Shown here piece after piece: positions 7,139 through 14,249 of a DNA stretch of 14,358 bases. This DNA comes from an uncultured Acidobacteriota bacterium. GTDB lineage: Bacteria; Acidobacteriota; Terriglobia; Terriglobales; Acidobacteriaceae. The notes beneath the pieces are model-generated. The model did not search any database and had not been told where the DNA came from. It worked only from the letters and a program-made list of their open reading frames with translations. The stretch spans positions 1 to 14,358 of the forward strand of contig CAILBQ010000469.1 of assembly GCA_903832475.1 (NCBI GenBank), given 5' to 3'. Each line of letters starts with the position of its first letter. Positions within the stretch are counted from its first letter, which is position 1. A program made the translations under genes and the position numbers.

Positions 7139-8302
7139 ATGAACCTGTCGAACTTGTCCCGCCGCGACTTTACCCGCCTCAGCGCTCTCGGCACCCTCGG
7201 CGTCGCCGCCCAACTCAGCGACCTCACCTCCCTCGCCGCCCCAACCGGCCAAGTCCAGTCCGGTCCGGTTCCTTCCAGCAAACCGGTCGGCTACGCCATC
7301 ATCGGCCTCGGCCGCATCGCCGACCACTTCATGGCTGGCTGCCAGGACACCGCAAAATCCCCCCATCCCTCCAAAGTTACCGGCCTGGTCAGCGGACATC
7401 CCGAAAAAGCCGCCGCCATCGCCCAGAAATACGGCGTCCCCAAGTCCTCCATCTACACCTACGAAAACATGGACGAGATGCGCAACAACCCCGCCATCGA
7501 AGCCGTCTACGTTGCCCTCCCCAACTCCATGCACGCCGAATACTCCGTCCGCTCCGCCAAGGCCGGCAAACACGTCCTCTGCGAAAAGCCCATGGCCACC
7601 AGCGTCAAAGACGCCCAGGACATGATTGACGCCTGCAAAGCCGCCAACGTCAAGCTCATGATCGCCTACCGCTGCCATTACGAAACCACCAACCTCGCCG
7701 CCGTCAAGCTCATTCGCGACGGCCACCTTGGCCAGATCCAGTCCATCCAGAGCGCCTTCGGCTTCAGCTGCGACCCCGCCGACTGGCGTATGAAAAAAGC
7801 CCTCGCCGGCGGCGGCCCCCTGATGGACGTCGGCATTTACAGCCTCAATGCCACCCGCTACCTGACGAACGAAGAGCCCAGCGAGATCGTCGCCTACTCC
7901 CACTCCAGCCTCACCGATCCGCGCTTCAAGGAAGTCGAAGAAAACGTCGTCTGGATGACCAAGTTTCCCTCCGGCGCCACCGCCACCTGCAACACCACCT
8001 ACGGCGCGCAAATGGACGGCTACTTCCGCGTATACGGCTCCAAAGGCTGGCTCGAAGTCAACCCCGCCTTCGTCTACGACGGCCTCCGCCTCAAAGCTGA
8101 ATACACCGATGATCAGGGAAAGTTCATCCAGCTCGACCAGCCCAACCCGGAAAAAGACCCAATCCACTTCACAAACGAAGCCAATCACTTCTCTACCTGC
8201 GTCCGCGAAAACAGAACTCCGCAATCCCCCGGCGAAGAAGGCCTCAAAGACATGACCTACCTCCGCCAGATCTACCACTCCGCCGGCCTCAACAACCTGT
8301 AA
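7139..8302 (+). CDS. Tat-exported Gfo/Idh/MocA oxidoreductase, glucose-fructose oxidoreductase-like
   Basis: A 387-residue NAD(P)-dependent sugar or polyol oxidoreductase probably acting in the periplasm. The N-terminus has a twin-arginine signal, SRRDFTRLS (7-15), with a hydrophobic stretch to about residue 34, as in Zymomonas glucose-fructose oxidoreductase, which is exported with its cofactor bound. The Rossmann fold shows IIGLGRIAD (54-62) and the family CEKP motif (148-151) with catalytic-type Lys150. Then GGGPLMDVGIYSLNATRYL (224-242) and, near the C-terminus, SPGEEGLKD closely resemble that enzyme. ATG 7139 has GAGG 8 nt upstream. Codon use is strongly C-ending (18 of the first 20 codons end in G or C). 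Monocistronic; substrate uncertain. Confidence 0.9.
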   Translation: MNLSNLSRRDFTRLSALGTLGVAAQLSDLTSLAAPTGQVQSGPVPSSKPVGYAIIGLGRIADHFMAGCQDTAKSPHPSKVTGLVSGHPEKAAAIAQKYGVPKSSIYTYENMDEMRNNPAIEAVYVALPNSMHAEYSVRSAKAGKHVLCEKPMATSVKDAQDMIDACKAANVKLMIAYRCHYETTNLAAVKLIRDGHLGQIQSIQSAFGFSCDPADWRMKKALAGGGPLMDVGIYSLNATRYLTNEEPSEIVAYSHSSLTDPRFKEVEENVVWMTKFPSGATATCNTTYGAQMDGYFRVYGSKGWLEVNPAFVYDGLRLKAEYTDDQGKFIQLDQPNPEKDPIHFTNEANHFSTCVRENRTPQSPGEEGLKDMTYLRQIYHSAGLNNL

Positions 8303-8342
8303 GTCTTCGGGGACTGCAGGCGGTTTTCCAACCACGGAGAAT

Positions 8343-8373
8343 CGCTTGCGCCCTGTCGGAGACTAGGCAAGCG
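8343..8373. repeat. Inverted repeat downstream of the oxidoreductase gene
   Basis: CGCTTGC (8343-8349) and GCAAGCG (8367-8373) pair perfectly with a 17-nt loop, 40 bases after the stop at 8302. Only four T residues follow, after a further ten bases, so it is at best a weak terminator. Confidence 0.35.
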
Positions 8374-8384
8374 TCGGGCGCACT

Positions 8385-8400
8385 TTTGAACCTGGTCAAA
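8385..8400. promoter_or_regulatory. Operator-like imperfect palindrome, upstream copy
   Basis: TTTGAACCTGGTCAAA is an imperfect palindrome that matches the perfect palindrome at 8435-8450 at 14 of 16 positions, and both are followed by AATA. The two start exactly 50 bases apart. This copy sits just upstream of the putative -35 box. The arrangement suggests a site for a dimeric helix-turn-helix repressor; no regulator gene is in the window. Confidence 0.6.
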
Positions 8401-8406
8401 AATATC

Positions 8407-8435
8407 TTGACGGGAGATCTTTGCGGGCGCATGAT
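8407..8435 (+). promoter_or_regulatory. Putative sigma-70-type promoter of the SRPBCC/TIGR01777 operon
   Basis: TTGACG (8407-8412) is a good -35 box. At 17-bp spacing lies CATGAT (8430-8435), four of six matches to the -10 consensus. Transcription would begin near 8442, inside the second palindrome, so a protein bound there would block initiation. Confidence 0.45.
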
Positions 8436-8450
8436 TTGACCATGGTCAAA
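8435..8450. promoter_or_regulatory. Operator-like perfect palindrome, downstream copy
   Basis: TTTGACCATGGTCAAA is its own reverse complement across all 16 bases. It overlaps the end of the putative -10 box and the expected transcription start, 57 bases upstream of the SRPBCC start codon. A TGACC-NN-GGTCA core fits dimeric repressors in general; the family cannot be told from this alone. Confidence 0.65.
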
Positions 8451-8489
8451 AATAAGCAATCTCTGAACAGGCAGTCAAGCCCGTCTGCC

Positions 8490-8506
8490 AGAAGGGCACG
8501 ACGCCC
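8490..8506 (+). promoter_or_regulatory. Ribosome-binding region resembling half of the 13052 repeat
   Basis: The 13-mer AGAAGGGCACGAC (8490-8502) is identical to the left part of the palindromic repeat at 13052-13064. Its GAAGGG (8491-8496) lies 10 nt before the ATG at 8507 and is the only Shine-Dalgarno candidate. GGGC (8494-8497) can pair with GCCC (8503-8506) immediately before the ATG, which could mask the site. Confidence 0.45.
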
Positions 8507-9022
8507 ATGATTCGAATTGAAGAGTCTACAACCATTGAAGCCCCCATCCAACGTTGCTTCGACCTGTCCCGTAGTGTCGAAGTGCATCTACTATCCAACA
8601 TTCATTCTGGAGAACAAGCGCTGGCAGTCGGAGGTGTAACCTCTGGCCTTCTCGGCCTCTTCGAAGAAGTCACCTGGCGTGCCAAACACTTCGGCACCTG
8701 GCACAACCTGACCAGCCAGGTCACCGCGATGGAACCGCCCTGCTACTTCCAGGTCACAATGGCTCGCGGAATCTTCCGCTCCATGCAGGCGGATCACTTA
8801 TTCGAGAGTCTGGGAGCCGGCAAGACCGAGATGAAAGACGTTTTCGTGATTTCCGCTCCGTTACCGCTTCTCGGTCCGCTTGCCGAAGTTCTTTTCCTGC
8901 GACGATACATGCTCGCTCTCCTACGTGAACGCAATGCTGTCATCAAGCGCGTCGCTGAGTCTTCGGAGTGGAAACAATACCTGCCGGATACTTCGCGGCG
9001 GATCGAGGACGCTGCCCAATGA
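8507..9022 (+). CDS. SRPBCC (START-like) domain protein
   Basis: A 171-residue single-domain protein of the SRPBCC (polyketide cyclase/START-like) superfamily, whose members enclose hydrophobic ligands in a helix-grip cavity. Supporting features are the opening strand and helix IRIEESTTIEAPIQRCFDLS (2-21), the strand LFEEVTWRAKHFG (51-63), the LTSQVTAMEPPCYFQVTMARG segment (68-88), and the long C-terminal helix LRRYMLALLRERNAVIKRVAE (131-151). No catalytic residue can be assigned, and the ligand is unknown. Its stop overlaps the next start (ATGA at 9019-9022). In other bacteria I recall SRPBCC domains fused to the N-terminus of TIGR01777 proteins, which supports a shared role. Only 10 of its first 20 codons end in G or C. 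Confidence 0.8.
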   Translation: MIRIEESTTIEAPIQRCFDLSRSVEVHLLSNIHSGEQALAVGGVTSGLLGLFEEVTWRAKHFGTWHNLTSQVTAMEPPCYFQVTMARGIFRSMQADHLFESLGAGKTEMKDVFVISAPLPLLGPLAEVLFLRRYMLALLRERNAVIKRVAESSEWKQYLPDTSRRIEDAAQ

Positions 9023-9972
9023 AAATCGTTATCGCTGGAGGCACAGGGCAGGTCGGAACTATCCTCGCTCGCCACTTTCACCAGAATGGGCACAATGTGG
9101 TCGTTCTCAGTCGTAACTTGAGAGAGATGCCTTGGCGCGCAGTCTACTGGGATGGCTGCAAGTTGGGTCCGTGGCTCGATGAACTCAAACGCAGCGACGT
9201 TCTAATCAACTTGGCAGGTAGAAGCGTTAACTGCCGTTACTCGCAAACAAGTCGTAGGGCGATTCTTAATTCGCGGGTGCTCTCTACGCAAGTTTTGCAT
9301 CAGGCGATTGCCCAGATCGAATACCCGCCTGCAGTCTGGCTCAATGCGAGCACTGCAACCATTTACCGCCACGCTCTTGACCGGCCAATGGATGAAGAGA
9401 GCGGAGAACTTGGCGGAAATGAGGCAGGAGAGCCCGACACCTGGAAATTTTCAATCCAGGTTGCAAAGGCTTGGGAAGAGTCTTTCTTCTCCACCTCAAC
9501 TCCTGGAACCAGAAAGGTTGCCCTGCGGAGCGCCATGACCTTCAGCCCTGATCGAGGCGGCGTCTTCGATGTCTTTCTGCGGCTTGTTCGTCTCGGTCTC
9601 GGTGGCACCACCTTGCCTGGCACGCAATTTGTCTCTTGGATTCATGAAGTCGACTTCATTCGGTCTGTTGAGTTCCTCATCGCCAGGCAAGAGATTTCAG
9701 GAACCGTAAACCTGGCCTCCCCCTTGCCACTGCCCAATCGCGAATTCCTTGGTGTGCTTCGAAAGGCCTGGGGCACGCGCTTCGGCGTCCCGACCGCAAA
9801 CTGGATGCTGGAGATGGGTACTTTCCTGCTGCGCACCGAATCTGAACTCGTCCTCAAGAGTCGCCAGGTAATTCCGGGCCGTCTGCTGGACGCAGGCTTT
9901 GAGTTTCGATATCCCAAGTGGGATCAGGCCGCAGAGGAATTGGTTCTTCGATGGCGACATTTCAAAACTTAG
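9019..9972 (+). CDS. TIGR01777-family NAD(P)-binding epimerase-like protein (YfcH-like)
   Basis: A 317-residue extended-SDR (epimerase-like) protein whose reaction in the family is not established. The dinucleotide loop is IAGGTGQVG (5-13), followed by VVVLSR (27-32), the VLINLAGRSVNCRY segment (61-74) and STATIYRHALDRPMDE (111-126), where Tyr116 is in the usual SDR position. SWIHEVDF (about 213-220) is another family hallmark. The C-terminal 60 residues fit the small DUF1731 domain. The loop is GGTGQVG rather than the common GGTGFIG, as in a subgroup I recall from acidobacteria and relatives. I chose ATG 9019 because it is the family N-terminus and overlaps the SRPBCC stop. Codon use is less GC-biased than the flanking genes (11 of the first 20 codons end in G or C). 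Confidence 0.9.
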   Translation: MKIVIAGGTGQVGTILARHFHQNGHNVVVLSRNLREMPWRAVYWDGCKLGPWLDELKRSDVLINLAGRSVNCRYSQTSRRAILNSRVLSTQVLHQAIAQIEYPPAVWLNASTATIYRHALDRPMDEESGELGGNEAGEPDTWKFSIQVAKAWEESFFSTSTPGTRKVALRSAMTFSPDRGGVFDVFLRLVRLGLGGTTLPGTQFVSWIHEVDFIRSVEFLIARQEISGTVNLASPLPLPNREFLGVLRKAWGTRFGVPTANWMLEMGTFLLRTESELVLKSRQVIPGRLLDAGFEFRYPKWDQAAEELVLRWRHFKT

Positions 9973-9980
9973 AGTCTCTT

Positions 9981-10012
9981 TTCAGCAGATTCTAAGGGCG
10001 TGAGCTGCTGAA
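9981..10012. repeat. Inverted repeat in the convergent gap after the TIGR01777 gene
   Basis: TTCAGCAG (9981-9988) and CTGCTGAA (10005-10012) pair perfectly over 8 bp with a 16-nt loop, nine bases after the stop at 9972. Neither strand shows a T tract after the stem, so it may be a factor-dependent or weak bidirectional terminator in the 135-base convergent gap. Confidence 0.4.
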
Positions 10013-10107
10013 CACTGTTGCGGCGCAGCATGGATTGCGTCAGATTCAGCCAATCCGCGCGACCTCGTTTTGACTCCGCCGAATTCGTCCTGCCTAGGCA
10101 TGTGCAT

Positions 10108-11916
10108 TCAGAAACTAACCTTCTTCTTCGGAAACCAGGTCAACTGCACCGTAGTCGTCGTCACACCTTGCTTGCCGGTCTGATAAATCGGCGCCAGGTA
10201 CTGCTCGTAGTTGAAATTGGCATTCAACTCCAGATCGTTCCCCAGCCGCTTCACCACCTGCGCGCCCACATCATTGATGGTCGTCCCGCCGGGGATGAAG
10301 TCGTGTGCCGCCTTCTGCCGCCGCCAGTTCGCCGTGATCCACTCATTCCCGCTCAGATGCCAGGTCACCCACGCCTGACCACCCTTGGCTTCGCGCCCCA
10401 TCCAGTCGCCGAAGATCTGACCATTGTTCGTGTAACCTTCAGGAACTTCAGCTTCGTAGTACGTGAATTGCCCGCGACTACTTCTCGTGGTCGACTGATC
10501 ATCCATCGCCGCCTCTACCCGAAAATCGAGCTTGGGTATTCCAGGTACATGCGATAAGTACAAGCCCGGACGCACATCCGCCCGCCGCGGCGCTGAGATT
10601 GGCGACACATCGTCATGCGCCTCCGAATCTGTATAGAACGTCAGCCAATGCTGCAGCCGTGGCAGACGCCACGTCATGTCAAACGCCCCAAACCGCGCTC
10701 CCGGATCGTTGCGCGAAAACTTCACCGCTGCTGTCGTTCCCGAAAAGCTGAAAAAGCTTTTGAGGAACGAATGAATGGTGATCGGCACATGACCCTTGCC
10801 GCCCCAGATCACCGTCCGCTCAAACCCAAATTCGAGGTCCGGCGTCGGCTTGAAACTAAGCTTCTCTGCATGCACCCACGGGTCGCGAAAGTCCGTGTGC
10901 CCCTTCAACGAACCCACCAGAAACTGATAGCGAAATGGTCCCGTCAGCCTCGACAGACCCGGTATCCTCAGCGGCTCCGTGCGATCGATGCGAAACGAAT
11001 AAATGTTCTCCGCGTTGTTCGAATACGCATACGCACCCCCCTTTCCCGGACCCCACCACGCGTCCTGCTTGCCAAAAGAAAAGTTATGCCCCAGCACCTG
11101 CGCCGATACATATCCCTCCATCAGCCGCATGCGGTTGCGGCTGTCGATCGGTCCAAGCGGAATCGTCGTCTGGCTGGGAAACGTCAGATAGGGAATATTA
11201 TCCACAGTCGACAGTTCATCAAACAAAGCCGCCGAATAGCCCGCCGCTGAACCGGCATGTTGATACTCACCACGACCGTACAGCGTGAAGATGCCAGCCG
11301 TGGCGTATCCGCTCACTCCTGAATAATTGTCGAAGCCATTCTGGTAGGGCCGCCCGTAATCATTCGTGATCGACTCACCCAGGTGCCAGCTGTCCTGCAG
11401 CGGAGTTCCCGTAATTCCCCGTCCCACCTCATACGCCGACTCGATCTTCACCTGACCGCGATGCCCCAGGCAGGGCCCTTCCGCGTCCTGGTTCAACTGG
11501 TGCCACAGCGCGTCGTAGAGATCCTGCGCCTCGTCGGTCGCCGCCCCTTCAGGTGCATCCTCCAACTGCGCCGACGTGTCTTCCAGCATCGCGATCACAG
11601 CGTCGCGCGTCCACGGCCGAATCCCTAGAAACGCTCGGTCCGCATACCCCAGTGAATACAGCCGCGTAAGCCCGTCATACATCCAGCTATCCATTGGGAT
11701 GTAAGGCGACCCCATCGTCCGCGTCTGACAGGGCGCTACCGGCCGTCCCATATCTCGCGCTGTCCCCGCCATCACTCCTGCAACCGGTGCTGGTGCTGCT
11801 GCAACCGTCGCGCCAGGCGTCGCGGACCAGGCCGCCGCGATTCCCAGTGAAAAAACCGTACCTGCAAGTACTCCTACCCTGCAGATCGTCCAGGCGTGCG
11901 ACCGGCCAACCGTCAT
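10108..11916 (-). CDS. Wzi-family (capsule assembly) outer-membrane protein
   Basis: A 602-residue exported protein resembling Wzi, the outer-membrane beta-barrel lectin that helps attach capsular polysaccharide in enterobacteria. Residues 1-31 are a signal peptide ending AAAWSA. A helical N-terminal module follows (72-107: YIPMDSWMYDGLTRLYSLGY, then GIRPWTRDAV). From about 155 to the end come alternating amphipathic strands with many aromatics, including FSFGKQDAWWGPG, typical of the Wzi barrel. The chain ends in phenylalanine, as outer-membrane barrels do. I prefer ATG 11916 to ATG 11922: GAGGGA lies 6 nt before the former but touches the latter. No capsule synthesis or export gene is nearby, so its sugar partner is unknown. 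It follows pdhB by about 100 bases with a possible terminator between. Confidence 0.8.
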   Translation of the reverse strand: MTVGRSHAWTICRVGVLAGTVFSLGIAAAWSATPGATVAAAPAPVAGVMAGTARDMGRPVAPCQTRTMGSPYIPMDSWMYDGLTRLYSLGYADRAFLGIRPWTRDAVIAMLEDTSAQLEDAPEGAATDEAQDLYDALWHQLNQDAEGPCLGHRGQVKIESAYEVGRGITGTPLQDSWHLGESITNDYGRPYQNGFDNYSGVSGYATAGIFTLYGRGEYQHAGSAAGYSAALFDELSTVDNIPYLTFPSQTTIPLGPIDSRNRMRLMEGYVSAQVLGHNFSFGKQDAWWGPGKGGAYAYSNNAENIYSFRIDRTEPLRIPGLSRLTGPFRYQFLVGSLKGHTDFRDPWVHAEKLSFKPTPDLEFGFERTVIWGGKGHVPITIHSFLKSFFSFSGTTAAVKFSRNDPGARFGAFDMTWRLPRLQHWLTFYTDSEAHDDVSPISAPRRADVRPGLYLSHVPGIPKLDFRVEAAMDDQSTTRSSRGQFTYYEAEVPEGYTNNGQIFGDWMGREAKGGQAWVTWHLSGNEWITANWRRQKAAHDFIPGGTTINDVGAQVVKRLGNDLELNANFNYEQYLAPIYQTGKQGVTTTTVQLTWFPKKKVSF

Positions 11917-11960
11917 GCTCATTCCCTCACTCTACTCAACCCCGCCAAACAGGGTCAATG

Positions 11961-11986
11961 CAAAGAGACCCTCCCCACGGGAAGGG
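11961..11986 (-). terminator. Possible terminator behind pdhB
   Basis: On the minus strand CCCTTCCC (11986-11979) pairs with GGGGAGGG (11976-11969), including one G-T pair, and is followed by TCTCTTTG. The stem is strong but the T tract is broken, so termination is likely partial. If it works, the Wzi-like gene needs its own promoter. Confidence 0.45.
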
Positions 11987-12016
11987 CCTCACTCACTCAG
12001 ATGCACAATTCATCTA

Positions 12017-13006
12017 TCAGTAATTCAATAACTTGGTCGCCGCATCCACTATTTTCTCAACCGACGGCAGGTAGAACTTCTCCAGTGGCGCCGAGAACGG
12101 AATCGCCGGCACATCCGGTGCCGTCAACCGCACAATCGGAGCATCCAGGCAATCGAATGCTTGTTCCGCCGCGATCGCCGCAATCTCCGCGCCAATCCCC
12201 AGCGTCTTATGATCTTCGTGAACAATCAGCATCCGCCCCGTCTTGGCTAGCGATTCCAAGAACGTGTCCTTGTCCAGCGGATTCAGCACCCTCAGATCGA
12301 CAACCTCGATCTCCGCCCCCGTCTCCGCATGCATCTTCTCCGCCGCCTGCAGCGAGAGCTGCAGCGTCCAGCCATACGTCACCAGCGTCAGGTCCTTGCC
12401 CTCGCGCCGCACCGCAGCTTTGAACAGATCGGTAACAAAATCATCCCCGTCCGGCAAATCTTCCTTGATCGACCGATACAGTTTCTTGTGCTCGAAGTAA
12501 ATCACCGGATCGTCCTGCCGTATCGCCGCTTTCAACATCCCTTTGGCATCGGCCACCGTCCCCGGAGCCACCACCACCAGTCCCGGCTCATGCGCAAACC
12601 ATGTCGTATTCGTCTGCGAGTGATAGAGGCCCCCGCCCACGCCGCCGCCATAGCAAACCCGCAGCGTCAGCGGACAGGTCTGCGTCCCGCCCGACCGATA
12701 GCGCAACTTCGCCGCCTGCTGCGTCAGCGCGTCCATGGCCGGCGTAATGAAGTCCGAAAACTGGATCTCCGGCACCGGCTTCAATCCCGCCATCGCCGCC
12801 CCAATCGCCGCCGACACAATCACGCCCTCAGCCAGCGGAGAATCAATCACCCGCTCCGCCCCAAACTCCTCATACAACCCCTTCGTCGCCTTGAAGACCC
12901 CACCCTCAACGCCCACATCCTCGCCAATGATGAACACGCGCTCATCCCGCCGCATCTCTTCCCGCAGCGCCTCGGTAATCGCGCTGATATAAGTCACAAG
13001 TGCCAT
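12017..13006 (-). CDS. pdhB: 2-oxoacid (pyruvate) dehydrogenase E1 component, beta subunit
   Basis: A 329-residue E1 beta subunit. With E1 alpha it forms the alpha2-beta2 thiamine-diphosphate enzyme that decarboxylates a 2-oxoacid and passes the acyl group to E2 lipoyl domains. The N-terminal half shows IGEDVGVEGGVFKATKGL (27-44) and DSPLAEGV (55-62), where Glu60 is at the position of the glutamate that activates the thiamine ring. GGGVGGGLYHSQ (120-131), WFAHEPGLVVVAPGT (136-150) and DPVIYFEHKKLYR (166-178) are conserved. The C-terminal domain has EVVDLRVLNPLD (234-245). Pyruvate is the usual substrate, but branched-chain 2-oxoacids cannot be excluded by eye. E2 and E3 are not in the window. 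pdhA lies 178 bases upstream on the same strand. Confidence 0.93.
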   Translation of the reverse strand: MALVTYISAITEALREEMRRDERVFIIGEDVGVEGGVFKATKGLYEEFGAERVIDSPLAEGVIVSAAIGAAMAGLKPVPEIQFSDFITPAMDALTQQAAKLRYRSGGTQTCPLTLRVCYGGGVGGGLYHSQTNTTWFAHEPGLVVVAPGTVADAKGMLKAAIRQDDPVIYFEHKKLYRSIKEDLPDGDDFVTDLFKAAVRREGKDLTLVTYGWTLQLSLQAAEKMHAETGAEIEVVDLRVLNPLDKDTFLESLAKTGRMLIVHEDHKTLGIGAEIAAIAAEQAFDCLDAPIVRLTAPDVPAIPFSAPLEKFYLPSVEKIVDAATKLLNY

Positions 13007-13051
13007 CTGGATAACGTCCTTCGTTTACGCTGATGTTGGACAGCGTCCTGT

Positions 13052-13110
13052 AGAAGGGCACGACTTTAGTCGTGCCGCCAATGCCTACACAATGAGATGG
13101 GCTTTAGCCC
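13052..13110. repeat. Composite palindromic intergenic repeat between pdhA and pdhB
   Basis: GGCACGAC (13057-13064) and GTCGTGCC (13069-13076) form a perfect 8-bp stem with loop TTTA. Twenty-two bases later GGGCTTTAGCCC (13099-13110) is a second short palindrome with the same TTTA core. From memory, such elements recur between genes in Acidobacteriota genomes and, when mistranslated, give spurious peptides reading GHDFSRA. No T tract follows on the minus strand, so it is not a standard terminator. Its 5' 13-mer recurs at 8490-8502. Confidence 0.7.
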
Positions 13111-13184
13111 CTGCCAATTCTCTAGCCGCAAGATCCAAGAAAAACCTGAAATTTCCACGCGCCATCGGCCTGCCCAAAAATTGC

Positions 13185-14249
13185 TTAGTATTCCGGCTCG
13201 TACACCTTCGGCTCCAGCACACGCTCCCGAATGCTGAACGAATACACATGATCCAGCGCCTCAACTCCCTGCGGCAGCGCGCTCTGCTCGGCAATCTCAA
13301 TCGCCGCGTCCAGCTCCTTGTTAAAGCCGTCCACAATCCCCTGCTTCCACTCCGCCGAAAACAGCCCTTTACCCATCAGATACCGCTCCATCCCCGCAAT
13401 GGGATCCTTCGCCTTCCACCGCTCCACTTCCTCAGGATCCCGATACTTCGCCGGATCGATCTCCGAATGCCCGTACCAGCGATATGTCTTGCACTCAATC
13501 AGCGTCGGACCCTGCCCTCTTCGCGCTCGCGCAATAGCCTCCTGCGCCACACGATACACCGCCACTACATCGTTGCCATCGACCGTAATCCCGGGAAACC
13601 CATACGCCGCCGCCTTCACACTGATATCCGGCACCTTGGTCTGAAACTGCAAATTTACGCTCTCCGCCCAGAGATTGTTCTGGCACACAAACACAATGGG
13701 CAGATCATGCACCCCGGCAAAGTTCAGCGCCTCATGCCAGAATCCGAGCGACGTCGAACCATCCCCTGAATACGCCACCGCAATGTTGTCGTTCTTCTTC
13801 ATCTTGTTGGCCAGCGCAACGCCCGTCGCAATATTCAACTGCGCCGCAATCGTCGATGCCGGCGTAATCACGTTCAGCGGAGCATACCCAAAATGCGCCG
13901 GCGAGCTTCTCCCCTTGTCCGGCGAATTCTCCCGCGCAAACAAGTGACAGAACATCTTGTCCAGCGGCGCTCCCTTGATGAACCCCGTGATGAAATCCCG
14001 GTGCGACGGCCCAATCGTGTCCTCCACGCGCAGGTCGATCGCCGTCCCCACCGCCGCCGCTTCCTGACCCACCGCAGCATAATAGTTGCCCGTAAACTTG
14101 CTCTGCTTGAACAGGACACGCGCCCGCTCCTCCAGCGTCCGGCACTTGATCATCGTCGCATACAGCTGCTTCAGCTTGTCATTGCTGATCAGCGGACTTC
14201 CATTGGTCGGCGCAGCCGCGTCAACAATCTCTTTCACCTTCGTTGCCAT
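13185..14249 (-). CDS. pdhA: 2-oxoacid (pyruvate) dehydrogenase E1 component, alpha subunit
   Basis: A 354-residue E1 alpha subunit, partner of the downstream E1 beta. The thiamine-diphosphate/magnesium motif runs from GDG (162-164) to NN (191-192). Upstream are KFTGNYYAAVGQEAAAVG (51-68), PSHRDF (81-86) around a conserved histidine, and SSPAHFG (115-121) in place of the usual GGxxSMH region. ECKTYRWYGHSEIDPAKYR (252-270) is the loop equivalent to the phosphorylation loop of mitochondrial E1 alpha. Residues 1-20 form a short non-conserved N-terminal extension. Length is normal. GAGG lies 11 nt before ATG 14249. Transcription enters from the contig end, and the leader is within the last 109 bases. 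Same substrate caveat as for the beta subunit. Confidence 0.93.
   Translation of the reverse strand: MATKVKEIVDAAAPTNGSPLISNDKLKQLYATMIKCRTLEERARVLFKQSKFTGNYYAAVGQEAAAVGTAIDLRVEDTIGPSHRDFITGFIKGAPLDKMFCHLFARENSPDKGRSSPAHFGYAPLNVITPASTIAAQLNIATGVALANKMKKNDNIAVAYSGDGSTSLGFWHEALNFAGVHDLPIVFVCQNNLWAESVNLQFQTKVPDISVKAAAYGFPGITVDGNDVVAVYRVAQEAIARARRGQGPTLIECKTYRWYGHSEIDPAKYRDPEEVERWKAKDPIAGMERYLMGKGLFSAEWKQGIVDGFNKELDAAIEIAEQSALPQGVEALDHVYSFSIRERVLEPKVYEPEY

Noticed and set aside
7040..8335. A 431-codon open frame on the minus strand
   Set aside because: It is exactly antisense to the oxidoreductase gene, rich in G, V, A and D, and shows no family motif. Strong C-ending codon bias on the plus strand keeps the opposite strand free of stops.
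8437..8442. TTGACC inside the perfect palindrome as a -35 box
   Set aside because: No acceptable -10 sequence lies 16-18 bases downstream; TTGACG at 8407 with CATGAT at 8430 fits better.
12329..13033. Long plus-strand frames opposite pdhB, and similar ones opposite pdhA and the Wzi-like gene
   Set aside because: They are Arg/His/Pro-rich shadows of well-supported genes, without ribosome-binding sites or recognisable domains.
13057..13076. Strong hairpin between pdhA and pdhB as an intrinsic terminator
   Set aside because: On the transcribed minus strand the stem is followed by CTTCTACAGG, with no T tract, and it would separate two subunits that must be made together. A repeat element explains it better.
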